Counted from the first letter of the stretch, positions 1-6,417 are shown. The stretch: DNA of 8,696 bases from Acidobacteriaceae bacterium (GCA_003156235.1 PMGP01000091.1:1-8696), one strand, 5' to 3'. Notes: generated by a model not told the origin, from the letters alone. Translations and numbers: made by a program.

Positions 1-70
1 CTCTCTGCCAAACCAGCAAATCCCGAAACGATTTCACCATAGAAAAACCTTCTACTTCCCAGGGCCATTC

Positions 71-126
71 CCTGACCCCTGATCCCTGACCCCTGACCCC
101 TGATCTCTGATCTCTGACCCCTGTCA
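71..126. repeat. Heptamer tandem repeat (YCTGAYC)n abutting the csoR-like stop codon
   Basis: Seven head-to-tail 7-base units run from 71 to 119: CCTGACC, CCTGATC, CCTGACC, CCTGACC, CCTGATC, TCTGATC, TCTGACC. A degenerate eighth unit, CCTGTCA (120-126), contains the stop codon of the minus-strand regulator. Variation is restricted to C/T transitions at units' positions 1 and 6. The array has the look of a slippage-generated intergenic minisatellite. It has no dyad symmetry, so it is not an obvious terminator. Nothing else is recognisable in bases 1-70. Confidence 0.85.
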
Positions 127-396
127 CTTCAAGTACGCACGCACCAGGTCGATCAGGTCTTCGGCCAGTTCGGGGGCGATCTGCTCCTTTGCGCCGTCCA
201 CCAGGTGGAAGCGGATGTGGGTCTCCAGCACCTCGCCCATCAGGCCGTTGACGCCGCCGCGCACCGCCGCCAGCAGCATCAATTGCCCGCCGCAGTCCTC
301 ATCGGCGGTCAGCGAACGCTCCACGGCGTCCAATTGACCGCGCAGTTTCTTCAATCGTTGCACCAACTTGACCTTTTCCCGATCATGGGTGGGCAT
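124..396 (-). CDS. CsoR/RcnR/FrmR-family (DUF156) metal- or formaldehyde-sensing repressor
   Basis: This is a 90-residue all-helical repressor of the family that binds G-tract operators and releases DNA on binding Cu, Ni/Co or formaldehyde. Length and sequence fit end to end: LRGQLDAVERSL in helix 1, AAVRGGVNGLM in helix 2, and a C-terminal LVRAYLK as in FrmR. Visible ligand candidates are H4, C35, H60 and H64, with proline at position 2. C35/H60/H64 is the RcnR-like set, whereas P2 plus C35 is the pair FrmR uses to react with formaldehyde, so the inducer cannot be assigned. The ATG at 396 is supported by AAAGGAG (404-410), 7 nt upstream. The gene is divergent from the porin; the 129-bp gap holds two operator-like sites, so it probably represses itself and the porin. 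I see the family with high confidence; the effector is open. Confidence 0.93.
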   Translation of the reverse strand: MPTHDREKVKLVQRLKKLRGQLDAVERSLTADEDCGGQLMLLAAVRGGVNGLMGEVLETHIRFHLVDGAKEQIAPELAEDLIDLVRAYLK

Positions 397-412
397 GGAT
401 GAACTCCTTTGC

Positions 413-456
413 TTGACAATACCTACCCCCGGTATGGTATCTACGGAGTGGGGGTA
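413..456 (+). promoter_or_regulatory. Promoter -35 box and paired G-tract operators for the CsoR-like repressor
   Basis: A perfect TTGACA (413-418) is followed directly by a dyad. ATACC (419-423) and GGTAT (436-440) flank an inner TACC-CCC-GGTA (424-434). A second G-tract, GGGGGTA (450-456), repeats the same TACCCCC heptamer in inverted orientation, about 26 bp centre to centre. Known CsoR/RcnR operators are C/G-tracts bordered by TA-rich half sites, so the match to the adjacent regulator is good. The -10 is not clear: TATCTA (438-443) would require a long 19-bp spacer and would overlap the dyad, so a bound repressor would cover the promoter core. The operator assignment is inference from sequence form and position. 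Confidence 0.65.
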
Positions 457-525
457 TGGTTACGTCTCCATTCTATCCCCGAATCCTGCCGGACGACGCA
501 CACATCTAATCAAAGAGGTTCATTG

Positions 526-1950
526 ATGCCCCGGTTTGCCTGTCTACGCTCGAAATCCATCCAGGCATACCGCCTGTTGACCGCCCTTGCCTTGGCAATG
601 GCTGCCACCATGGCTGCTGCACAGAACCAGCCGGTAGACGCTCCCTCAGCCGCTCCAGCCAATCCGCAGTCTGCCGAAGCGCAAGCTCAGACTTGGAACT
701 GGCACATACAGACCACCATCACCGGCCAGGGATATCCCTCCTTGAGCGCCAAGTACACCGGCGTCAACAGCCTGCCCACCGCAGGGCAAGCCCGCGAGAC
801 CGTGTCTCTGGACTTCTTTGGCGGGTACCGGTTGTGGCGCGGCGCAGAATTCCACGCCGACCTGTTGACGTGGCAGGGCTTCGGCCTGGACGATACTCTC
901 GGCATCGAGGACTTTACCAACGGAGAAGCTTACAAAGCCGGTACGCGCCCTCCCCACGAGGACCTCGCGCGCTTCTTTATCCGGCAGACCATCGGGTTCG
1001 GCGGTAAGATAGAGGCCGTGCCTTCCGACCAACTCACGCTCGCCGGAGATCAGCCGGCTACGCGGCTCACGTTCACTTTCGGCCGGTACAGCTCGAAGGA
1101 CATCTTCGACAACAACGCCTATGCCAACGATCCACGCAAACAATTCATGAATTGGGCGCTGGTCGCCAATGCCACTTGGGATTATCCCGCCGACGCCTTG
1201 GGCTACACAACCGGCATCTCTGTCGAATTAAAGAGACCGAAGTGGGCATTGCGCTATGGATTCTTCCAGTTATCGAATCAACAGAATGGCTTTACCGCCG
1301 AAGACCAGTTCCTCACGTGGCCAGGTGTGCCCACTGCGGGCGATGACAGATTTTTCCACGACTGGGGAATGGTGGTCGAAGGCGAGCGCCGATACAGCAT
1401 CGGCGGCCATCCTGGAGTTGTCCGCCCCTTGGCATTTGTCAATCAGGGGGAATTCGGCAGCTACAAGGCCGCTCTCTCGATTCCGGGAGCGGATATCTCC
1501 AAGACTTACGCCCACCGTCATTCGTATGGCTTCGGCCTGAACGCGGAACAGGAGATCACGAAGAACATCGGCGTGTTTTCTCGCGTGGGATGGAACGACG
1601 GCCATAACGAAGCATGGGTGTATACCGACATCGATCACACCGGATCGCTGGGCATAAGCGTAAAGGGCGATGCGTGGCGCCGCTCCCGCGATGCAGCCGG
1701 CCTGGCTGTCGTGATGAGCGGCATTACAAAGGTGAACCAGCAATACCTCATGGCCGGCGGCACGGGCATCCTGGACGGCGACGGCAACTTGAAATACGGC
1801 CGTGAATTTGCATTGGAGACGTACTACGATCACACATTCCCCCAGCAGATTCACTGGACCATGGATTACCAGTTCGTTGCCAATCCGGCGTTCAATCGCG
1901 ATCGCGGCCCCGTCTCGGTTTTCAGCACGCGCTTCCATTGGGAATTCTGA
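526..1950 (+). CDS. OprB-like outer-membrane (carbohydrate) porin
   Basis: This is a 474-residue secreted beta-barrel protein resembling the carbohydrate-selective porin family (OprB). Residues 1-32 form a Sec signal peptide: basic start with R3, R8, K10 and R16, a hydrophobic LLTALALAMAATMA core, and likely cleavage after AAA at 30-32. The mature protein is rich in alternating aromatic/polar strands. It has family-like blocks GFGLDDTLG, FIRQTIGFGGK, FGRYSSKDIFDNN and a C-terminal block NPAFNRDRGPVSVF, and ends in phenylalanine as barrel proteins do. The open frame runs back to a TTG at 409. I place the start at ATG 526 because AAAGAGG (513-518) lies 7 nt upstream and the signal peptide begins there. 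It is divergent from a CsoR-family sensor and shares its operator region, suggesting metal- or aldehyde-responsive control. No inner-membrane transporter accompanies it. Substrate is unknown; the family name does not prove sugar transport. Confidence 0.88.
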   Translation: MPRFACLRSKSIQAYRLLTALALAMAATMAAAQNQPVDAPSAAPANPQSAEAQAQTWNWHIQTTITGQGYPSLSAKYTGVNSLPTAGQARETVSLDFFGGYRLWRGAEFHADLLTWQGFGLDDTLGIEDFTNGEAYKAGTRPPHEDLARFFIRQTIGFGGKIEAVPSDQLTLAGDQPATRLTFTFGRYSSKDIFDNNAYANDPRKQFMNWALVANATWDYPADALGYTTGISVELKRPKWALRYGFFQLSNQQNGFTAEDQFLTWPGVPTAGDDRFFHDWGMVVEGERRYSIGGHPGVVRPLAFVNQGEFGSYKAALSIPGADISKTYAHRHSYGFGLNAEQEITKNIGVFSRVGWNDGHNEAWVYTDIDHTGSLGISVKGDAWRRSRDAAGLAVVMSGITKVNQQYLMAGGTGILDGDGNLKYGREFALETYYDHTFPQQIHWTMDYQFVANPAFNRDRGPVSVFSTRFHWEF

Positions 1951-1966
1951 TATGGCGTGTCACTGC

Positions 1967-2668
1967 CTAATACTCCTTCCGCTGCACCACTAGAACCGAG
2001 ATCCACAGCAAGACGCCAGTCAGCACGAGCGACGCCACCACCGGAGTCCACGGCATCGGCGCCGTGATGGGATAGCAATTCAGGCTCATGCCGCGAAGAG
2101 AACTGACGCGCGAAACAACTTCTATCTTGGACTGCAACATAAACACGAAAATCCAAAAAAAGCACGCGACCATGAACTGCCACATTTCATCGAGCACGCA
2201 CGCCAGAAGCACTGACAAAGCATAGACGGCCATAGTGCAGACGATGACCCGCGTCATATACACCAGGGCTTGCATGGCGCTGGTAGCTTCCGGTCGCAGG
2301 AACAAAATGTACCCCGCCATGATGACGACCAGGATGCACGTTAGAAGAGCGCCCAATCCCGTCCGCACGAAGAGCAGCCGCCGCCGCGAAACCGGAAGAG
2401 AAAGAGTGAAGAACATGGAACCATGGAATCCCGTTGTCGCGGCGTACATGGTTTGGCTATTGATGCCCGAGCCCGCAAGGTAAATCGCCGTAAAGATGTA
2501 AAGCAGGACCGATCCCAGTTGAAGGCCCATCCATTGCCGCGACGCCGCCACTCCCGGCTGCACTCCCGTCGCGTTGATCCACAAGGGCGCAAGCCACACC
2601 ACCAGAATCGATCCCACCAGAAAAACAAAGCGCCATCGCACCTCAAGCCAAGCCTTGAGCCAGAGCAT
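1967..2668 (-). CDS. ABC-2-type transporter permease
   Basis: This is a 233-residue integral membrane protein with about six hydrophobic helices (roughly residues 14-30, 48-67, 105-125, 138-158, 163-178 and 208-228) and short loops. That is the layout of ABC-2-type exporter permeases. It is the membrane half of the transporter whose ATPase is encoded immediately upstream: the ATPase stop TAA and this ATG share one base (TAATG), and a GGGGGGAG stretch just before serves as ribosome-binding site, so translation is probably coupled. One permease plus one ATPase implies a homodimeric permease. The stop is 16 bp from the convergent porin stop, with no terminator hairpin between them. Cargo cannot be read from sequence; relatives in YtrA-regulated cassettes are linked to envelope stress or antimicrobial-peptide export, so that is a guess only. 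Confidence 0.88.
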   Translation of the reverse strand: MLWLKAWLEVRWRFVFLVGSILVVWLAPLWINATGVQPGVAASRQWMGLQLGSVLLYIFTAIYLAGSGINSQTMYAATTGFHGSMFFTLSLPVSRRRLLFVRTGLGALLTCILVVIMAGYILFLRPEATSAMQALVYMTRVIVCTMAVYALSVLLACVLDEMWQFMVACFFWIFVFMLQSKIEVVSRVSSLRGMSLNCYPITAPMPWTPVVASLVLTGVLLWISVLVVQRKEY

Positions 2669-3561
2669 TACTCCCCCCTCACATGATCCAGAAACAGTTC
2701 TTTGAGCGATACGGAACGCACTTCGATCGAACTCGGCTTGAGTTCGCGCACACGATCAACCATCGCATCCACATTTCCATGCGCCAGCAGTGATGCCGTT
2801 CGTCCGCGCTGGCGCAGATGATCGATCCCCGCAAGGCCGGCAAGAGCGTTGGGCGGTTCTCCATCGAAGGTCAGCAGGATTCGCCGGTACTGTGATTTCA
2901 GCTCATCCAGTTCACCATCGATCACGGCCTGCCCCTCATCGATGATGCACACGCGGTCGCAGATCTGCTCCACTTCCGCCAACTGATGCGACGAGAAGAA
3001 GATCGTCGTTCCGCCACTGGCAGCCAAATCCGCAAGCGCCCGTAGAATGTCTTCGGTCATCGCCGGATCGAGTCCGCTCGTCGGTTCGTCCATCATCAGC
3101 AGCTCAGCGCCACGCGCCATCGCCAGCAGCAGCATCAGTTGCGTGCGCATTCCCTTGGAGAGCTTCCGCACGGCTTTACCCAGCGGCAATTGGAAGAGTT
3201 CCAGATATTTCTCCTCCAGATCCCGCCGCCAGCCGGGAAAGAAGGCGCGCGTAAAGCGTATCGTTTGCCCCACGCTCATAAACGGATAGAGTTCCTTGTC
3301 TTCGCTGACAAAACCAATGCGCCGCCGCGCTGCAATCGAGGACGCCTCCGCATCCACCGCTTCGCCAAAGAGCCGAATCTCCCCAGCATCCGGCCGCAGC
3401 ATCCCCAGCAGCAGCTTCAGGGTCGTTGTCTTCCCCGCGCCGTTGCGTCCCAGGAAGCCGCAAATCGATCCGCGAGGCACGGCAAGATCAAGGCCGCGTA
3501 GCGCTGGCGTACCGCTGTAACTTTTCGAAAGCCCGTGAGCATCAATCAATTTGTCATTCAT
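2668..3561 (-). CDS. ABC transporter ATP-binding protein (YtrB-like)
   Basis: This 297-residue nucleotide-binding subunit hydrolyses ATP at the cytoplasmic face to drive the downstream permease. Motifs in order: Walker A GRNGAGKTT (residues 38-46); signature loop LSKGM (133-137); Walker B LLMMDEPTSGLDP (153-165); switch histidine H191 in FFSSHQ. The Q-loop region reads IGFVSED (81-87), with glutamate where most ABC ATPases carry glutamine; this is common in YtrB-like proteins but worth noting. The roughly 90-residue tail after the switch region matches exporter ATPases of this class. The ATG at 3561 has GGAGG 5 nt upstream and overlaps the regulator's stop (ATGA), so the three genes form one operon read from the promoter near 4000. 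Confidence 0.95.
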   Translation of the reverse strand: MNDKLIDAHGLSKSYSGTPALRGLDLAVPRGSICGFLGRNGAGKTTTLKLLLGMLRPDAGEIRLFGEAVDAEASSIAARRRIGFVSEDKELYPFMSVGQTIRFTRAFFPGWRRDLEEKYLELFQLPLGKAVRKLSKGMRTQLMLLLAMARGAELLMMDEPTSGLDPAMTEDILRALADLAASGGTTIFFSSHQLAEVEQICDRVCIIDEGQAVIDGELDELKSQYRRILLTFDGEPPNALAGLAGIDHLRQRGRTASLLAHGNVDAMVDRVRELKPSSIEVRSVSLKELFLDHVRGE

Positions 3562-3966
3562 GTGCGCCTCCGTGTCGCGGCTGCCTTCTCCTGCAAGCGC
3601 GAAAGTTCATCTTCAAACACCCGGCGCAGCTCCGATTTCGACAGATCAAGAGCCATGCCCTTCTCCATCGCGGTTCGCAGAACTTCGCCCGCTTTGCGAA
3701 TCTCAGCGGTCTTCGTGGTAGACGATTGCTGCCCAGCCACAAAGACCCCCAATCCGTGCCGCACCTCAACAATGCCTTCACGTTCCAATTCGCGATAAGC
3801 CCTGGCCACGGTGTTGGGATTCATGGTTAGCTCTTCGGCCATCGCTCCGGATCGTAGGCAACTGCTCACCCGACCGGATTGCGCCTGTCTCCACGGCGTG
3901 CTTGATCTGCTCTATCAGTTGCAGATAGATTGGTACGCCGGAAGAGAAATTAATTCGCAGATTCAT
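3558..3966 (-). pseudogene. YtrA-subfamily GntR regulator, interrupted by a one-base frameshift
   Basis: This is the regulator of the downstream ABC cassette. Frame one encodes residues 1-40, with the family start MNLRINFSSGVPIYLQLIEQ and GEQLPTIR, then loses homology. The adjacent frame resumes with AMAEELTMNPNTVARAYRELE, the winged-helix recognition region, and continues to the TGA at 3558. The normal family continuation after PTIR (AxAEEL) is restored by removing one base, best placed at t3846 (sense strand CGG-A-GCG-ATG-GCC). The joined product would be 135 residues, typical of YtrA proteins (short tail, no large ligand domain). As read, neither half can make a complete DNA-binding domain. 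It is either a genuine recent lesion or a sequencing/assembly error. The rest of the gene shows no decay, which favours recent mutation or error. Confidence 0.8.
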
Positions 3967-3976
3967 TCAGGTGTCT

Positions 3977-3992
3977 ATTGTATTAACACACT
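3977..3992 (-). promoter_or_regulatory. Palindromic operator for the YtrA-type regulator
   Basis: On the minus strand the sequence AGTGTGTTAATACAAT matches its own reverse complement at 12 of 16 positions, with core TGT-n-TTAA-n-ACA. TGT/ACA half sites are typical of GntR-family operators. It contains the -10 hexamer of the operon promoter, so binding would block transcription and give autoregulation of the regulator-ABC operon. The operator role is inferred from symmetry and position. Confidence 0.6.
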
Positions 3993-4006
3993 AGACTTTT
4001 TGTCAA
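3977..4006 (-). promoter_or_regulatory. Sigma-70-type promoter of the ytrA-like/ABC operon
   Basis: Reading the minus strand, a perfect -35 TTGACA (4006-4001) is followed after 18 bp by TACAAT (3982-3977), a 5-of-6 match to the -10. Transcription would begin near 3970, only about 4 nt before the regulator's ATG at 3966. No Shine-Dalgarno sequence lies before that ATG, so the message is probably near-leaderless. The surrounding DNA (3967-4020) is markedly AT-rich compared with the genes on either side. Confidence 0.75.
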
Positions 4007-4030
4007 CAAAAATAATTTTGGCCGCCGTCT

Positions 4031-4073
4031 CGGCGAAAGGCTGGCAGTGCTATCGGCTATAACGCTTTCGCCG
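4031..4073 (-). terminator. Inverted repeat downstream of ftsB-like gene, possible terminator
   Basis: A perfect 9-bp inverted repeat, CGGCGAAAG (4031-4039) and CTTTCGCCG (4065-4073), encloses a 25-nt loop. It sits 40 bp after the stop of the minus-strand phosphohexomutase/ftsB operon and before the next promoter. That is where a terminator is expected. On the minus strand no T-run follows immediately; an AT-rich stretch ending in TTTTT begins about 10 nt later. A factor-independent terminator is therefore possible but not textbook. Confidence 0.4.
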
Positions 4074-4112
4074 GAGGGGTGTGCAGAGGATTCGACAGAC
4101 AGGAATCTCCGC

Positions 4113-4538
4113 TTACTTGTCCGCCGCGGCTGGCTGGGCTTGTGAATTTGGCTCGGGGGGCAGCGTGACAATCACCTCGTTGGGCTTGATGTAGCGCCGC
4201 GTGCCCCGCGCCACAATGCCGATGGCGTCCGGGTTGGACTTGAGCCGCTCGATGCGCTCGCTCAGGAGGGCATTCTCCTGCTGGAGGCTGATGATCTCCT
4301 TGTGCAGCTCGCGGCCCTCGACGCGCTTCTGCTGCCAGGCCAGCAAGCCATTCTTGCCGTTGATTCCGTGCCACAGGATCAGCATCGCCAGCGCCACAGC
4401 CACCACCGACGCTACCGGACGCCATACGCGGCGCACAAACTCACGCACACGCTTTGTCAGGGAGCGTGGAACTGCGCGCAGCCCGCTGCCCGCGGCACTC
4501 GTCATGGCTTGCATTTTGTCGTCCTGCATGGAATCCAT
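4113..4538 (-). CDS. FtsB/DivIC-type septum formation initiator
   Basis: This is a 141-residue bitopic membrane protein expected in the divisome as the partner of FtsL/FtsQ-type proteins. Order of parts: a basic cytoplasmic N-terminus of about 40 residues, one transmembrane helix (about 41-57), a periplasmic coiled coil (about 64-100, LHKEIISLQQENALLSERIE), then the family's conserved short segment (about 102-126, NPDAIGIVARGTRRYIKPNE) and a proline/alanine-rich tail. It is longer than E. coli FtsB (103 residues) because of both extensions. It starts 6 nt after the phosphohexomutase stop codon, so the two are co-transcribed. The start is uncertain: ATG 4538 has only a weak upstream site, while the fourth codon (ATG 4529) has GGGATGG before it. 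Family assignment is by architecture and motif, fairly secure. Confidence 0.85.
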   Translation of the reverse strand: MDSMQDDKMQAMTSAAGSGLRAVPRSLTKRVREFVRRVWRPVASVVAVALAMLILWHGINGKNGLLAWQQKRVEGRELHKEIISLQQENALLSERIERLKSNPDAIGIVARGTRRYIKPNEVIVTLPPEPNSQAQPAAADK

Positions 4539-4544
4539 CCCGTT

Positions 4545-5954
4545 TTACTCGAGTACAAACTTTTTGGCCGCCGCGCTGAGCGTCTCCACATCCTGCTCGT
4601 TGCGCGCTTCCGTGTAGGCCCGCACCACAGGCTCTGTTCCGGAGAGGCGGTAGCAGACCCAGGAGCCATCCTCGAGAATCAGCTTCAGTCCGTCGGTCCT
4701 GACCACACTGACAACCTTGCGCCCGCTCAGTTCCTCTGGATCGGCCCTCAACTTCTCAGTGAACGCCGCCATGCCTGCGTGGGTCAAGTGGAAGTTCTCC
4801 CGAATCGGATAGAAGGAACCAACCTTGGCAAATAATTCTTTCAATTGCACGCCCAGGCTCTTGCCGCGCACTGCCACCATTTCCGCCACAAGAAGGCCAG
4901 CCAGCACGCCGTCTTTTTCCGGCACGTGGCCGCGAATCGTCAATCCCGCCGATTCCTCGCCGCCGATGGCGATCTTGTCGCCGTTGATCAGCTCGCCGAT
5001 GTACTTGAAGCCCACCGGCGTCTCGTAGAGCGGAACCTTGTGGTATTCGGCCAGCGCGTTGATGAGGTTGGTCGTCGCCACGCTCTTGGCCACTCCGTTA
5101 CGCCAGCCGCGCGTCTCCACCAGGTAATCGAAGAGCAGCGCAATGATGTAATTCGGCTGGATGAATGTGCCGTCTGCATCCACAATGCCGAAGCGGTCCG
5201 CATCCCCATCCGTCGCAATGCCAAGTGCCGCGCCAATCTCCTTCATCTTCGCCCGGGCGTCGCCCAGCAGTTCGTCGGATGGCTCCGGCGCATGGCCGCC
5301 GAACAACACATCACGATAATCGTGAACCGTCTCCACCCGTACGCCCGCCTCGCGCAGAATCTCGGAGCTGTAGCCGCGCCCCGCGCCCCAGAACGGGTCG
5401 TAGACCACCTTGATGCCCGACTTGGCAATCGCCTTCAAATTCACCAGTTCCGTCAGCCGCTTCAGGAACGCGGGCTTCACGTCGGTCGTCTCAAAGCCGC
5501 CTTCGGAGGGATTTGCCTGCGGAATTGCCGCGCCGCTCTTCTGCAACTTCGCAATCGCCGCCTCAATCTTCTTGGTCACCTGAGGCAGGGCCGGCGCACC
5601 ATCGTGCGTGGAGAACTTGATGCCGTTATATTCCGGCGGATTGTGCGAGGCGGTAAAGTTGATGGCCCCGGAAGTCTTCAACTCGCGCACGGCATAGGCG
5701 ATGGCCGGCGTCGGCGCGGCCTCGGGAATAATGATCGGCGTAATGCCCGCCCCGGCCAGCACACGCGCCGCCACGTCCACAAAGCTCTCGCCAAGGAATC
5801 TGGGATCGCGGCCCACCAGCACGCGGTGCGGTTTCGGTTGTGTCTTCACGTAGGCGGCAATCCCCGCCACCGCCAGCCGGATATTGGTCACGGTAAACTC
5901 ATCGGCCACAATCGCCCGCCATCCCGAAGTACCAAACCTGATCCCTGTCGTCAT
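4545..5954 (-). CDS. Alpha-D-phosphohexomutase (phosphoglucomutase/phosphomannomutase family)
   Basis: This 469-residue cytoplasmic enzyme should interconvert hexose 1- and 6-phosphates through a phosphoserine intermediate. All four catalytic loops are present: TASHNPPEYNG with phosphoserine S103; Mg-binding DGDADR (249-254); sugar-binding GGEESAG (331-337); and phosphate-binding RLSGTEPVVR (436-445). The GEES form of the sugar loop is the one usual in phosphoglucomutases rather than GlmM (GEQSG) or bacterial PMM/PGM (GEMSG), so glucose phosphate is the favoured substrate; this is inference. The open frame extends to 6023, but I start at ATG 5954 because AAGGAGA (5961-5967) precedes it and homology (FGTSGWR) begins four residues in. 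The likely role is supplying sugar phosphates for envelope or storage polysaccharides. It shares an operon with the FtsB-like gene. Confidence 0.95.
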   Translation of the reverse strand: MTTGIRFGTSGWRAIVADEFTVTNIRLAVAGIAAYVKTQPKPHRVLVGRDPRFLGESFVDVAARVLAGAGITPIIIPEAAPTPAIAYAVRELKTSGAINFTASHNPPEYNGIKFSTHDGAPALPQVTKKIEAAIAKLQKSGAAIPQANPSEGGFETTDVKPAFLKRLTELVNLKAIAKSGIKVVYDPFWGAGRGYSSEILREAGVRVETVHDYRDVLFGGHAPEPSDELLGDARAKMKEIGAALGIATDGDADRFGIVDADGTFIQPNYIIALLFDYLVETRGWRNGVAKSVATTNLINALAEYHKVPLYETPVGFKYIGELINGDKIAIGGEESAGLTIRGHVPEKDGVLAGLLVAEMVAVRGKSLGVQLKELFAKVGSFYPIRENFHLTHAGMAAFTEKLRADPEELSGRKVVSVVRTDGLKLILEDGSWVCYRLSGTEPVVRAYTEARNEQDVETLSAAAKKFVLE

Positions 5955-6051
5955 CGTTCTTCTCCTTGCGCCGGATTCAACCGGCCTCAACTTCATACTG
6001 CCTGAGTCAGCCGCGCCGGGCAAGTTACGGCTGCAATGAACGCCAGCCAGA

Positions 6052-6081
6052 ATGATAGCCTCAGTCGCACAAATCTGCTAA
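6052..6081 (-). promoter_or_regulatory. Candidate promoter of the phosphohexomutase-ftsB operon
   Basis: On the minus strand TTAGCA (6081-6076, 4 of 6 to the -35) and TATCAT (6057-6052, 4 of 6 to the -10) are separated by 18 bp. They lie about 100 bp upstream of the chosen start codon. No stronger candidate is seen in this spacer. The match is modest and the leader rather long. Confidence 0.3.
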
Positions 6082-6097
6082 CTTGCTAACCTGCTAT

Positions 6098-6113
6098 CCC
6101 CGCGATAGCGGGG
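6098..6113. repeat. GC-rich hairpin CCCCGC-GATA-GCGGGG
   Basis: A perfect 6-bp stem with a four-base loop sits within short direct copies of the octamer-like TGCTAAC/TGCTATC motif on its left (about 6076-6097) and GGCTAACT on its right. It has no T-tract on either strand, so a terminator is not indicated. It resembles the palindromes of the cluster at 6251-6339 and may belong to the same repeat family. Confidence 0.65.
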
Positions 6114-6250
6114 GCTAACTTGCCGTCCTTGTCAATAAATCCGCAACCGATCCCGCTTTGCTCAATCGAGTTCTGAAACCGCGGCGCCTATCGAGCGGAG
6201 AGTTGCACTTGGCTGGGATGAACCGCCTGCAAATTCGCATTCGGTCGCCC

Positions 6251-6339
6251 GCGCCGTAGGCGCAGTGTTTGTTAGCCCCGCGCTTCAGCGTGGGGTGGGG
6301 TTGGCGAAACCAACAATTCATCCGGAGTCCCGTAGGGAC
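6251..6339. repeat. REP-like cluster of four short palindromes
   Basis: Four perfect or near-perfect hairpins occur in 89 bp: GCGCC-GTA-GGCGC (6251-6263); CCCCGCGC-TTCA-GCGTGGGG (6276-6295, one G-T pair); GTTGG-CGAAA-CCAAC (6300-6314); GTCCC-GTA-GGGAC (6327-6339). The first and last share the same 5-bp stem and GTA loop design with different stem sequences. Such arrays of small palindromes in a spacer are characteristic of dispersed REP-type elements. No transposase is nearby. Repetition elsewhere in the genome is inferred, not seen. Confidence 0.7.
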
Positions 6340-6417
6340 GGTGCATGGTGGTAGCCGGGCGCCCAGCTCCAGATTCTCGGACCTGAGAGGCCCGCTCTTG
6401 TGCGACAGTAAAGAAGA

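Larger units (their letters stand above)
5955..6417. other. 463-bp palindrome-rich intergenic spacer
   Basis: The phosphohexomutase and EamA genes point away from each other across this spacer, and I see no gene in it. The open frame that crosses it on the minus strand (6115-7437) is an antisense shadow of the EamA gene. It holds a candidate promoter near 6052-6081, a short direct repeat around TGCTAAC (6076-6096), one isolated hairpin (6098-6113) and a tight cluster of four hairpins (6251-6339). The rest, about 6120-6245 and 6345-6405, shows nothing recognisable apart from GC-rich sequence. Confidence 0.8.

Noticed and set aside
71..126. CRISPR array
   Set aside because: The unit is 7 bp and contiguous, with no spacers.
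409..525. N-terminal extension of the porin from TTG 409
   Set aside because: It overlaps the promoter and operators and lacks a ribosome-binding site, and it would put 39 residues before a good signal peptide.
1270..1938. A 222-residue minus-strand open frame inside the porin gene
   Set aside because: The porin frame has a signal peptide, a ribosome-binding site and a terminal aromatic residue; the antisense frame has no support.
4845..6005. A 386-residue plus-strand open frame across the phosphohexomutase
   Set aside because: Arginine/histidine-rich translation with no motif, while the opposite strand carries all four catalytic loops of the mutase. It is a shadow.
5955..6023. Start of the phosphohexomutase at 6023
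   Set aside because: The added 23 residues have no homology, whereas ATG 5954 has a good ribosome-binding site immediately before the conserved fold.
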